DNA of 64,000 nt from contig CAWDGV010000007.1 in NCBI GenBank assembly GCA_963801985.1, forward strand, positions 248,001 through 312,000, read 5' to 3'. The notes under the pieces were generated by a model. It was given only the letters and a program-made list of their open reading frames with translations, had not been told where the DNA came from and did not search any database. The DNA comes from JABDQZ01 sp963801985. GTDB taxonomy: Bacteria; Pseudomonadota; Gammaproteobacteria; Chromatiales; Chromatiaceae. The translations under genes and the position numbers were made by a program. Every line of letters starts with the position of its first letter. The first letter of the stretch is position 1. Positions 1 through 7,121 of the stretch are shown here, piece after piece.

Positions 1-1
1 G

Positions 2-322
2 TTGAACATGAAATCAGGACAAAAGAATACCTCTTTAATACGTTTACTGCAGACAGATTCATTTGCAATTCACAAAGCACTGGTTGCCTATGCAAATGCC
101 GCGTATCCATCCTATGGTTCTGAATGTTCCCAGGCTACCAATCAAACTTTAAAAGAACTTGCCGAAAGAGTGAGTCATTCATATGAAACTCCGATTCAGT
201 TAAAGAAGCGGCAGCTTCCCATGATCAAAGCAGCCATTCGGTGGTTTTACAGTTCGGAAAATACGGATGCATCTGTACAGGGAATAGATCCGGAAAAATT
301 GATCGCGTTGATCTCCGTCTAA
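2..322 (+). CDS. Hypothetical protein, possibly 5'-truncated by the window edge
   Basis: A 106-residue reading frame beginning with TTG at 2 or ATG at 8. The upstream region lies outside the window, so the true start and ribosome binding site cannot be judged and the protein may be longer. There is no signal peptide, membrane segment or motif I recognise; the composition is that of a soluble mixed alpha protein. It ends 16 bases before the left dif-like half-site at 339 and points toward it, consistent with a leading-strand gene on the far side of the terminus. Function unknown. Confidence 0.5.
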   Translation: MNMKSGQKNTSLIRLLQTDSFAIHKALVAYANAAYPSYGSECSQATNQTLKELAERVSHSYETPIQLKKRQLPMIKAAIRWFYSSENTDASVQGIDPEKLIALISV

Positions 323-338
323 ATCCAGCTCCCTTCTT

Positions 339-355
339 ATTGCGCATAATGTATA
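339..355 (+). repeat. Left dif-like half-site (XerC arm plus central region), putative attL
   Basis: The 17 bases ATTGCGCATAA + TGTATA are an exact copy of the first 17 bases of the complete dif site at 1313-1340. The following 11 bases (TGCTGGTCATA, 356-366) do not match the XerD arm TTATGTTAAAT. A duplicated XerC arm and centre with a diverged second arm is the expected boundary left by an element that integrates by XerC/XerD recombination at dif, as known for filamentous phages such as CTXphi. Confidence 0.8.
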
Positions 356-421
356 TGCTGGTCATATTGCCCTCCGATAGATGAAGAATTAGCACAGGAC
401 GTTCTATCGCGCCACAGGTAA

Positions 422-471
422 CAGCCAGCTGCGGGGCCTTCCGCTTGCGGACGCCTACCGCAGACTGGCTG
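422..471. other. 50-base imperfect hairpin (candidate packaging signal or single-strand origin)
   Basis: Left arm CAGCCAG-CTGCGG-GGC then TCCGC pairs through a TT loop with GCGGA, then GCC, CCGCAG and CTGGCTG. The total is 21 base pairs broken only by small bulges at 438-439, 452, 456-457 and 464. Such long folded structures in noncoding DNA are typical of single-stranded phage genomes, where they serve as packaging signals, minus-strand origins or folded attP sites. Which role applies here cannot be read from the sequence. Confidence 0.6.
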
Positions 472-693
472 CTTTGTTGGCGTTTACTCGAGTAACAAGC
501 ACTGGTTGATACTTTCCAAACCTCAACATTGAGCACTGATCACCATCGCAAAAAAGCGGTTCGGCAGGACAAAAATCCATTGTCCGGGCTGGAAAGGTGG
601 CAAAATCAGGGTTAGGGCACGCTACAGGGAAAGTGACTCTATCCCTAAAAGAGGTGCTTAAAGTGGTGTTTGTGGGGAGTTTCTTCTCACTTA

Positions 694-715
694 CCCCCGT
701 ATTACAGTACGGGGG
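694..715. other. GC-rich hairpin next to the iterons
   Basis: CCCCCGTA at 694-701 pairs perfectly with TACGGGGG at 708-715 around a six-base loop (TTACAG). It directly abuts the iteron-like repeats, so it may belong to the replication origin of the integrated element. There is no T-run on either side, which argues against a rho-independent terminator. Confidence 0.5.
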
Positions 716-771
716 GTGGAGGTTTTTGAACCTCAAAGTGGGGAATTTGAACCAAAAGTGGAGATTTTGAG
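714..771. repeat. Three iteron-like repeats, about 20-22 bp period
   Basis: GTGGaGgtttTTGAacc-type units recur with GTGG at 716, 738 and 758 and TTGA at 726, 747 and 767. The spacing is about two helical turns. The first unit also forms a small palindrome, GAGGTT-TTTG-AACCTC (719-734). Directly repeated short motifs beside a DnaA box resemble initiator-binding iterons of small replicons. No initiator gene lies in the element, so the binding protein would be the DUF3653-like regulator or a helper protein. Confidence 0.5.
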
Positions 772-792
772 GCAAAAGCCTGTGTAAATCTC

Positions 793-801
793 TTATCCAC
801 A
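793..801 (+). promoter_or_regulatory. Consensus DnaA box
   Basis: TTATCCACA, the strict DnaA-binding consensus, lies 22 bp after the last iteron-like repeat. A single nine-mer can occur by chance, but its place beside the iterons makes an origin role plausible. Confidence 0.45.
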
Positions 802-839
802 GAATAGCCAAATCCGTCCCCAAGTCAAGCATAAGTCTG

Positions 840-1283
840 TCAGTGGTCCTCATGAGCACCTCCGACGGAATGAATCTGTTGAGGAAACTGGTTGGCGGTT
901 TCTGCCTGATCGTGCATCGATTTGAACTGCCTGACTTGACGTTCCAGTTCGGCAATCAGCTGGAGCTGGTACGGTATCGACATGATTTGTCCAGGCGATA
1001 CACCTTTGTTGTACTGGGGAGGAAAAAGCAATCCGTTGTGAACCTCCCAATAATCCCAACCATGCCAGGGAACCTTGCCAGCCATCACTGACATCAGTTT
1101 CACTGCGGCAATGTTTGGCTTGCGATCGGAGCGCCAACGTCGGTAGGTTTCTTTGGACACGCCAACGAAATCGGCTGCTTGTTGATTGGTAAACCGCAGT
1201 CGGTACTGGAGGTTGCGCAGGGTGGTCAAATCGCCCATGAAGCCAAGATGGAGAAGTTCGCCTTGATAGTTGTAACTGCTCAT
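840..1283 (-). CDS. DUF3653-like phage regulatory protein
   Basis: A 147-residue protein. Residues 30-65 contain a helix-turn-helix-like stretch (QQAADFVGVSKETYRRW), followed by PWHGWDYWEVHNGLLFPP, which matches the W-x-GW-x-x-WEVHNG-x-LFPP pattern of the DUF3653 phage family found in filamentous phages of Vibrio and Xanthomonas. The C-terminal third is a predicted coiled coil (IAELERQVRQFKSM). It is the only credible gene inside the dif-bounded insert and starts about 30 bp from the intact dif site. Likely a DNA-binding regulator of the element; the exact target is unknown. Overlapping frames on the same strand lack any such pattern. Confidence 0.75.
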   Translation of the reverse strand: MSSYNYQGELLHLGFMGDLTTLRNLQYRLRFTNQQAADFVGVSKETYRRWRSDRKPNIAAVKLMSVMAGKVPWHGWDYWEVHNGLLFPPQYNKGVSPGQIMSIPYQLQLIAELERQVRQFKSMHDQAETANQFPQQIHSVGGAHEDH

Positions 1284-1312
1284 AGGACAAGGCTTGGGCT
1301 GAAATGTGTTGT

Positions 1313-1340
1313 ATTGCGCATAATGTATATTATGTTAAAT
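1313..1340 (+). other. dif: Chromosomal dif site (XerC/XerD dimer resolution)
   Basis: XerC arm ATTGCGCATAA, central TGTATA, XerD arm TTATGTTAAAT. From memory of the E. coli dif site this matches 26 of 28 positions, differing only in the first two bases. dif lies at the replication terminus, where XerC/XerD with FtsK resolve chromosome dimers. The strong minus-strand gene bias to its right fits this placement. Confidence 0.9.
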
Positions 1341-1491
1341 CATAAATATGTAACCTAAATCAAAGGTTTGAAATTCTAAATTTGCATTTATTCAAATACA
1401 GGCTGTAATAACTACAGGGGCATATATTTCCCCTGCCAGAAAAAAATAATTAAAAAAAACAGAAGTAAAAACTAAATAAGGAGGATTTGAG

Positions 1492-1725
1492 ATGCCAGTT
1501 TCAATTCATGATGTTTACAGGGATGCGGCTGACCGAAGAATAACCTGGGAAGAAGCGTTAAGGATGACAATTATTATTGACGAAAATGGTAATGTGCGAA
1601 AACCTGCTACTGATACCGAAAAACAAATGTTTGCCACAAAAGTCGATGCTCTCAGGCCCTATGTAAAAACGCTCAATGATCCTTATTTACTTGATATAGC
1701 TAAAATGCTCTATATGTACAATTGA
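1492..1725 (+). CDS. Small conserved-looking hypothetical protein
   Basis: A 77-residue soluble protein preceded by an excellent ribosome binding site (AAGGAGG, 8 bases before ATG), which fixes the start. It has no signal peptide or membrane segment and no motif I can name. The sequence reads as mixed helix with a charged N-terminal half and a hydrophobic C-terminal helix (YLLDIAKMLYMYN). The upstream 150 bp are AT-rich and contain a CAGGGG/CCCCTG inverted repeat (1415-1435), possibly part of the promoter region. It is the first gene to the right of dif. Function unknown. Confidence 0.7.
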   Translation: MPVSIHDVYRDAADRRITWEEALRMTIIIDENGNVRKPATDTEKQMFATKVDALRPYVKTLNDPYLLDIAKMLYMYN

Positions 1726-1802
1726 TCATCCAACTAATTTGCAGCTTGTGAAATCCCATAAGGGCTCCCCCGCTCACCTTCATTGATAAACTGACCTGCT
1801 GG

Positions 1803-2720
1803 TTAGTTATACATCTCTGGCGCAAAGGTCTGCTTAATCATTTCCATCTGTTCGGTAGGTATCGGCTGTTTTACACTGGTTTTAAGAAAATCCGGTGTTG
1901 GTGGTGGCGGAAAATATTCCGGTTGTTTTGAAGTCGCCTTTTCCGGTGTTTTTTCCGCTAATTCTGTTGTTGATTTATCCTGTGGTTGAGTCTCGCCAGA
2001 TGCTACTGTCGATCCTGAAGATAGCTCTGACACAACCGGCGTTGGTATTACCTTGGCGATACCTTGCTCCACAGTTTGTTGTTCTGTCTTCCCGGATGAC
2101 CTGCTTTCGCCAGGCAATGAAGTAACAGCTGCTGTTTCATGTTTAACGATGGTCGTCTGCGGCGTTTGGGTAAAAAGACTCACAAGGTAAAGACCTAATC
2201 CGGCAAATAAAACCAGCGAAACAATCAGTTTGCCGGTTAAACTTTCTTTAGTTTCGGCTTTAGATGATTGTGGTACTAGCTTCGCCGAGTCTCTTCTCTG
2301 TTCGCTCGAAGGCTTTGGCTTTTTATAATAGGCTTCAACCTCAATTTTAGGTTTTGGCTTGTGTTCTTTTTTAGTTGTTTCGCTCACTGTCGCAACTTCC
2401 TTTTTACTTTTGGTATTTTCTTTTATACCTGTATTTGCCTGCAGCTCATCATTTGATTCTGTTAGAGAATCTGACAAACCATCCAGGCTTACTGCTGCTG
2501 CTTCAATGCCAGCAATATTTTCAGCTGCATGCTCTGCAAAACTGTCAAGTTCTGGGCTGTCAGCTTTAAGTTTAATGGGTTTTTTTTCAGAAGCTTTTTT
2601 ACGCATTACTTTTTTAGCAACTTTTTTGGCGGCCGCTTTTTTTGATTTTTTCTTTGATGTTTTTTTCTTGGAAACTTTTTTCTTAGTTAACGTTGCTTTC
2701 TTTGACTTGTCTTCGGCCAT
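1803..2720 (-). CDS. Lysine/alanine-rich single-pass membrane protein
   Basis: 305 residues. The first 50 residues are almost entirely Lys and Ala with Ser/Thr (KKKVSKKKTSKKKSKKAAAK), resembling histone H1-like tails. A single membrane segment lies near residues 165-185 (LIVSLVLFAGLGLYLVSLF), preceded by a charged linker and followed by a low-complexity Pro/Ser/Thr/Glu-rich tail. The topology suggests a basic cytoplasmic domain that could bind nucleic acid or acidic lipid, and a periplasmic tail. It lies 12 bp downstream of the Sel1/SH3b gene, so the two are probably co-transcribed. I do not recognise the family. Confidence 0.7.
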   Translation of the reverse strand: MAEDKSKKATLTKKKVSKKKTSKKKSKKAAAKKVAKKVMRKKASEKKPIKLKADSPELDSFAEHAAENIAGIEAAAVSLDGLSDSLTESNDELQANTGIKENTKSKKEVATVSETTKKEHKPKPKIEVEAYYKKPKPSSEQRRDSAKLVPQSSKAETKESLTGKLIVSLVLFAGLGLYLVSLFTQTPQTTIVKHETAAVTSLPGESRSSGKTEQQTVEQGIAKVIPTPVVSELSSGSTVASGETQPQDKSTTELAEKTPEKATSKQPEYFPPPPTPDFLKTSVKQPIPTEQMEMIKQTFAPEMYN

Positions 2721-2732
2721 TTTTTTTACCCG

Positions 2733-3410
2733 TTACAGCTCATTTACAATATTTTTCACCAGGGGTATGTATATCCAGGCGGTTTGATCGCTGGCTTCAT
2801 CGATGATTACTTCATACCAATTCTCTTGCTGCGCTATTTTTACCAGTACATCACCTTTTTCGGCCTTTTGAACAATCTTGAAACTTGTACCCGGACCAGA
2901 ACGCAGATTAACGGCGTCACCAGTGACTTCAACTGTCTGACGAAGCCAGTCGATTTTTTTTAATTCCGGGTACAGCTTGAAATAGTTTTGACCCGATTCA
3001 AGAACCAGGCGTTTTACAATATCCCTGGCATCTTCATGACCACTCCCCGCGGCTTTAAAAAACCATTTAAAAGCTTCATCAGAGTTTACCTTGATCCCTT
3101 CGCCTGTTGTATAGGCCAGCCCGATGGCAAACTGGGCATCCAGATAACCGTTATTCGCGGCCTGTTGCCACCAGTATACTGCCCGTTCGACATCAACATT
3201 AAGTCCATTACCGTTCGCGTACAGCCAGCCAAGGTGATACTGGGCATCAGAATGGCCAAGGCGCGCCAATGGTTCCCACAGACAAAAAGCCATGGCGTAA
3301 TCACCATTTTCCATGTGCGCCAGACCTTTTTTGAAATCAGTGGCCTGGACTGCCTGAACCTGCAGACACAAAACAAAAAGCGCAATACTAATAGAGATTT
3401 TTCGTATCAT
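2733..3410 (-). CDS. Secreted Sel1-repeat and SH3b-domain protein
   Basis: The start at 3410 is chosen because it begins a clean signal peptide (MIRKISISIALFVLCLQVQA); the reading frame stays open to an ATG at 3470 that would overlap the upstream gene by 35 bp. The mature protein has three Sel1/TPR-like repeats (residues about 25-135, with A-x-YHLGWLYANG and AQFAIGLAYTTGEG motifs) followed by a bacterial SH3 domain (VNLRSGPGTSFKIV, about 165-225). Sel1 repeats mediate protein contacts and SH3b domains often bind peptidoglycan or its regulators, so a periplasmic scaffold is likely. It follows the phosphorylase gene by 25 bp. Confidence 0.8.
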   Translation of the reverse strand: MIRKISISIALFVLCLQVQAVQATDFKKGLAHMENGDYAMAFCLWEPLARLGHSDAQYHLGWLYANGNGLNVDVERAVYWWQQAANNGYLDAQFAIGLAYTTGEGIKVNSDEAFKWFFKAAGSGHEDARDIVKRLVLESGQNYFKLYPELKKIDWLRQTVEVTGDAVNLRSGPGTSFKIVQKAEKGDVLVKIAQQENWYEVIIDEASDQTAWIYIPLVKNIVNEL

Positions 3411-3435
3411 CTGGGAAAGGAGGCGTAATTGATAT

Positions 3436-4170
3436 TCACAAAGATATAGCCGCGAGAACCTTTCTCGCATCGGCCATGCCGGTTTTTAGGTTTTCCTCTA
3501 TTTCATCCATTTTAATCGGACCATAAGAACGACCGGCTGCCCAGTTTACAATGACTGCGCAACTGGCATAACACAGGCCAATCTCTCTTGCGAGAGCCGT
3601 TTCAGGCATACCTGTCATTCCAACAATATCACAGCCATCCCGTTCCATTTTATGTATTTCTGCAGAAGATTCGAGCCTGGGACCTTGTGTAGCACCGTAA
3701 GTGGCGCGTTCATATATTGGAATTTCGCAGGTTTTACCTGCCTCAATCAACGTCTGCCTGAGTTTCTCGCAGTACGGTTCGGTAAAATCAATGTGGGTAA
3801 CCGGTGCAAGCATCTCATCGTAGAAAGTCTGCTTACGGCAATAAGTGTAATCAATAATCTGGTCTGGCACACAGATGGTACCCGGTTGCATATTTTTAGT
3901 AATACCACCTACCGCGGCCATGCCGATAACGTGCGTAACTCCAAGCTCCTTTAGACCCCAGATATTGGCCCGGTAATTCACATTATGTGGAGGAATGGAA
4001 TGTCCGGCACCATGGCGTGGCAAAAAAATGATATCAAGACCGTCGAATTTACCGTGGGAATAAGGTCCGGAAGGTTCGCCATAGGGGGTATGCACGACTT
4101 CACGGCGTTCTATTTCCAGCGCCTTCAGTGAAGTTAGACCTGAGCCTCCGATAATCCCAATTTTTTCCAT
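3436..4170 (-). CDS. mtnP: S-methyl-5'-thioinosine/thioadenosine phosphorylase (PNP/MTAP family)
   Basis: 244 residues, normal for the family. The N-terminal phosphate-binding motif IGIIGGSGL, the RHGAGHSIPPHNVNYRANI segment and the C-terminal NWAAG stretch place it in the type II purine nucleoside/methylthioadenosine phosphorylases. These cleave methylthio-nucleosides with phosphate to base and methylthioribose-1-phosphate. In Pseudomonas the orthologue beside nagZ acts on methylthioinosine, and the same neighbourhood (hpt, nagZ) is seen here, so thioinosine phosphorylase activity is plausible. The adjacent hypoxanthine phosphoribosyltransferase could salvage the released hypoxanthine. The substrate preference cannot be fixed from sequence by eye. 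Confidence 0.88.
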   Translation of the reverse strand: MEKIGIIGGSGLTSLKALEIERREVVHTPYGEPSGPYSHGKFDGLDIIFLPRHGAGHSIPPHNVNYRANIWGLKELGVTHVIGMAAVGGITKNMQPGTICVPDQIIDYTYCRKQTFYDEMLAPVTHIDFTEPYCEKLRQTLIEAGKTCEIPIYERATYGATQGPRLESSAEIHKMERDGCDIVGMTGMPETALAREIGLCYASCAVIVNWAAGRSYGPIKMDEIEENLKTGMADARKVLAAISL

Positions 4171-4260
4171 CCGCCTTCCAGTTTCTTTATGTTTTATTGG
4201 TTTGAGTCTACTGAGTTAGCAAGCAATATTCAAAGGTATTAACCTATACCAGGATTGGTG

Positions 4261-4812
4261 TCATAAGCCTTTGACTGCATAAATTGCAGGCAAATGCCGC
4301 AGGTACCCCTTGTAATCCATACCCATGCCAAAGACATACCGGTCTACAATATTGAGGCCGACGAAATCAGCCTGAAAATCATTTCCCCTACTATGTTTTT
4401 TTTCTGCCAAGACAGCTGTGTATACCTGTTTCGCGTCCTGTTGACGGCAATAGTCAGTGATAGCGGCAAGCGTATAGCCCTCATCAAGAATATCGTCGAT
4501 AATCAGAACATGCCTGCCTGACATGTCTGTCTCATTGGTTTTCAGCCATTTGAGCTTGTCACCCTGTGTTTGTTCACGGTAACGGGTGGCATGAAGATAA
4601 TCCAGTTTAAACGGGAATGTCAGACGCGGCAAAAGCATGCCAGTCGGGATCATCCCGCCATTCATTACACAGAAGATCAACGGGTCCTTATCCGAGAGGC
4701 GTTGATTTATCTGTTCGGCCATTGAATCAAGGGCAGTTTCAACTTCATCAACCGGGTGTAATAAGTCGGCTTCTGCCAATACCTGTTCCGCGAGTTTGCT
4801 GTCCATAAACAC
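4261..4812 (-). CDS. hpt: Hypoxanthine-guanine phosphoribosyltransferase
   Basis: 183 residues. The PRPP-binding signature VLIIDDILDEGYTLAAI lies around residues 101-117, and the N-terminal FCVMNGGMIPTG loop provides the pyrophosphate-binding residues. The enzyme converts hypoxanthine or guanine plus PRPP to IMP or GMP in the cytoplasm. The start is at 4812 (MFMDSK) or two codons later; either abuts the nagZ stop codon at 4813, indicating a nagZ-hpt-mtnP operon. Confident about the family; base preference is inferred from Pseudomonas synteny. Confidence 0.88.
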   Translation of the reverse strand: MFMDSKLAEQVLAEADLLHPVDEVETALDSMAEQINQRLSDKDPLIFCVMNGGMIPTGMLLPRLTFPFKLDYLHATRYREQTQGDKLKWLKTNETDMSGRHVLIIDDILDEGYTLAAITDYCRQQDAKQVYTAVLAEKKHSRGNDFQADFVGLNIVDRYVFGMGMDYKGYLRHLPAIYAVKGL

Positions 4813-5877
4813 CTACCGGGCAGTCGGATCGTCAAGATCGAGTTCAAATGACGTTTCAAGATGCATTTTTTCTAGTATTTTCAATGCATTATGCCATCGT
4901 GCTTTCAAGTGCAGATTTTTCCAGCTGAAATGACTGTGACCGTGCATGCGCGCGAGCCTGGAATGCGAAACCGGGTTGTTGTAGCTCGCCAGGCTATCCA
5001 GGACTTCGCTGACGCCAGGCCTGTTATTACAGACAAGTACCATATCACAGCCGGCCTCAAGCGCCGCCATGGCACGTTCAGAATAACAGCCGACCTCTTC
5101 CGCTGCAGTCATGGTCAGGTCATCACTGAATATGACACCCTGGAATGAGAGTTTCTTCCTTAACACATCTTTTAACCAGAAGGATGAAAATCCCGCCAGG
5201 TCTGGTGAAACCTGGTCATAAATTACGTGCGCAGGCATGACTGCATCCAGACCATAATTGATCATATTCCTGAACGGTAGCAGGTCTTGCTTTTCTATAT
5301 CGGCAAAACAGCGATGATCAATTGGCAGGGAAAGGTGTGAATCGGCTGCGACACAACCATGTCCCGGGAAATGCTTGCCGACTGCCGCCATGCCTGCCTC
5401 GTGCGTACCTTTCATCCAGGCATGGGCCAGTTGAGAAATCACATCAGGCTTCTTGTGGAAGCTCCGGTCGCCGATGACGGAACTGATACCGATATTCATA
5501 TCAAGCACAGGAGCAAAACTGAAATCAATTCCGACAGAACGCAGTTCAGCCGCCATCAGCCAGCCAATTTCCTGGGCAATAGTCAGGGCACGTTTATGAT
5601 CATGATCAAATATCCGCCCAAACGACGAGGCTGGAGGCAAACGGGTAAAGCCATCCCTGAAACGCTGTACCCGCCCTCCTTCCTGGTCAACGGCCACCAG
5701 CAGCTCAGGTGACCTGATACTGTGTATTTTCGCTATAAGCCTTTCTACCTGCTCTGGCGAGTCGAAGTTACGACTGAAAAGAATGACACCGCCGGTAGCA
5801 GGATGCTGCAGGATTTCCTTCTCTTCAGAGGTGACTTCGAGACCTTCGAGGTCTAACATTAGAGGGCCATGGCTCAT
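4813..5877 (-). CDS. nagZ: Beta-N-acetylhexosaminidase NagZ
   Basis: 354 residues, a single-domain glycoside hydrolase family 3 enzyme. It shows the KHFPGHG loop (168-174) with the DSH motif (179-181) and the nucleophile region FSDDLTM (about 250-256). There is no signal peptide, as expected for the cytoplasmic enzyme that removes GlcNAc from anhydro-muropeptides during cell-wall recycling. Together with the nearby YkuD enzyme and peptide permeases (6.3-10 kb) it suggests a local cluster of murein-recycling functions. It is first in the nagZ-hpt-mtnP transcription unit. Confidence 0.93.
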   Translation of the reverse strand: MSHGPLMLDLEGLEVTSEEKEILQHPATGGVILFSRNFDSPEQVERLIAKIHSIRSPELLVAVDQEGGRVQRFRDGFTRLPPASSFGRIFDHDHKRALTIAQEIGWLMAAELRSVGIDFSFAPVLDMNIGISSVIGDRSFHKKPDVISQLAHAWMKGTHEAGMAAVGKHFPGHGCVAADSHLSLPIDHRCFADIEKQDLLPFRNMINYGLDAVMPAHVIYDQVSPDLAGFSSFWLKDVLRKKLSFQGVIFSDDLTMTAAEEVGCYSERAMAALEAGCDMVLVCNNRPGVSEVLDSLASYNNPVSHSRLARMHGHSHFSWKNLHLKARWHNALKILEKMHLETSFELDLDDPTAR

Positions 5878-5937
5878 AGCATTTTATTTCGTCATTTATT
5901 TTTTTATCGAATGAATATAGCAGATTAGGTATCGATA

Positions 5938-6333
5938 ATGCGTAAGTTAATCACACTGTTCCTTTGTCTTTTCATTGTTTCTCCAGCTTTTGCAGAGGAT
6001 GAGGAAGATATTAATTATGAAACAGCCTACTTTGAAATCACGCCTGACATCGTTAGCAATGTCCAGGGAAAATCCAAGTATATCCGCACTAAAATCCAGT
6101 TAATGACCAATCGTGCAGACATGCTTTACGAAATTGAAATGCACGCACCCGTCATCAGACACACTTTTTTGATGATACTGGTCGACAAGAAAGGTGAAAC
6201 GATCCAGACACCCCAGGGTAAGGAGTCTTTGAGAAAGGAATTACTCAAAGCCGCCTCAAAAGCACTTGATGAAAAAACTGAAACCAAAGGCCTGTTGACT
6301 GATTTGTTTTTTACTACCTATTACGTTAAATAA
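5938..6333 (+). CDS. Secreted FliL-like protein
   Basis: 131 residues with a typical signal peptide (residues 1-19, cleaved after PAFA). The rest matches the C-terminal domain of FliL-like proteins: YFEITPDIVSNVQGK, a long amphipathic strand region, then IRHTFLMILVDKKGETIQTPQGKESLRKEL and a final FFTTYYVK. True FliL is a membrane-anchored stator accessory protein of the flagellar motor. This copy has a cleavable signal instead of an anchor and stands alone with no flagellar genes nearby. Such orphan FliL-like genes occur beside nagZ in other gammaproteobacteria; their role is unclear. Its 3' end overlaps the convergent permease gene by 13 bp. Confidence 0.75.
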   Translation: MRKLITLFLCLFIVSPAFAEDEEDINYETAYFEITPDIVSNVQGKSKYIRTKIQLMTNRADMLYEIEMHAPVIRHTFLMILVDKKGETIQTPQGKESLRKELLKAASKALDEKTETKGLLTDLFFTTYYVK

Positions 6334-7121
6334 TGACTCTTCTTATCCAGATAGTCGCGTAACTGGTCACCCAGCATATTGATCGCCAATACTACCAGGG
6401 CCAGAGCCATACCTGGCGCTATAACCAGGTGCGGGGCAACCAGCAGGTAACGTGCACCATCCTTGATCATATTGCCCCAGGAAGCTTCCGGCGGCTGTAT
6501 ACCAATTCCCAGAAAGGATAAACCGGCTTCAGCAATAATAACGCTGGCTACGGTAAAGGTGGCCTCGATAATCAATGCCGCTGCAATCAGCGGCAACAGG
6601 TGCCTGAAAATAATAACCGGTGCCGTTGTTCCCAGGGCCTGCGCTGCCTGAACATGCTCGCGCTGCTTTAAAGCGAGCATCTGCGCCCTGGTCAGACGGG
6701 CGAAACCAACCCAGCCTACAACACTTAACGCAATAACCAGGTTATTGATTCCCGGACCCAATATACCTGCCAGTGCGATAGCCAGGAGAATTCCGGGAAA
6801 AGCCATGAACAGGTCAATAACGCGGACCACGACATGTTCAATCAAGCCGCCATACCAGGCTGCCACTGCACCAATGAAAATACCGATCAAAGCACATAAC
6901 AAGGTTACACTGACTGACACAGTCAACGAGGTCTGTGCACCTGCCAGCAAGCGATAGAGTACTGAACGTCCCAGGTCATCCTGGCCAAGCCAATGATCAA
7001 TTCCCGGCCCCTTTAAAATACCCGCCAGGTCAATCTGGTTCGGCGCAATAGTAGAAAATGAACCACCTGCAACAGCAAGTAGCCACAACAACAATATTGC
7101 AATCGGGAAATAACGCTTCAT
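6321..7121 (-). CDS. Peptide ABC transporter permease, DppC/OppC type
   Basis: 266 residues with six predicted membrane segments and the permease signature around residues 155-175 (EHVQAAQALGTTAPVIIFRH, the EAA loop that contacts the ATPase). The N-terminal part has the DppC-type PNQIDLAG and LGQDDLGRSVLYRLLAGA motifs. It is the inner-membrane partner of the DppB-type permease whose gene overlaps it by 4 bp. No ATPase genes follow: the next gene is convergent. The importer must therefore borrow DppD/DppF-like ATPases encoded elsewhere. Confidence 0.9.
   Translation of the reverse strand: MKRYFPIAILLLWLLAVAGGSFSTIAPNQIDLAGILKGPGIDHWLGQDDLGRSVLYRLLAGAQTSLTVSVSVTLLCALIGIFIGAVAAWYGGLIEHVVVRVIDLFMAFPGILLAIALAGILGPGINNLVIALSVVGWVGFARLTRAQMLALKQREHVQAAQALGTTAPVIIFRHLLPLIAAALIIEATFTVASVIIAEAGLSFLGIGIQPPEASWGNMIKDGARYLLVAPHLVIAPGMALALVVLAINMLGDQLRDYLDKKSHYLT

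Larger units (their letters stand above)
350..1323. mobile_element. 974-bp dif-integrated element, likely filamentous-phage satellite or remnant
   Basis: The interval lies between two direct copies of the XerC arm and centre of dif, 974 bp apart. Inside are a near-perfect 50-base hairpin (422-471), a GC-rich hairpin (694-715), three 20-22 bp spaced iteron-like repeats (714-771), a consensus DnaA box (793-801) and one gene for a DUF3653-like phage protein (840-1283, minus strand). No coat, secretin, Zot-like or replication-initiator gene is present. It could be a defective inovirus, a satellite that uses a helper phage, or a minimal Xer-exploiting element. The boundaries follow from the repeats; the phage origin is inferred from the integration site and the DUF3653-like gene. 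Confidence 0.7.

Noticed and set aside
455..955. A 166-codon minus-strand open frame inside the dif insert
   Set aside because: It spans the hairpin-iteron region, shows no family pattern and overlaps the DUF3653-like gene in another frame.
850..1290. A 146-codon minus-strand frame overlapping the DUF3653-like gene
   Set aside because: It is a shadow frame; the alternative frame carries the recognisable PWHGWDYWEVHNG pattern.
2359..2787. A 142-codon plus-strand frame rich in Phe
   Set aside because: It is the antisense image of the Lys-rich tail (AAA codons) of the minus-strand gene.
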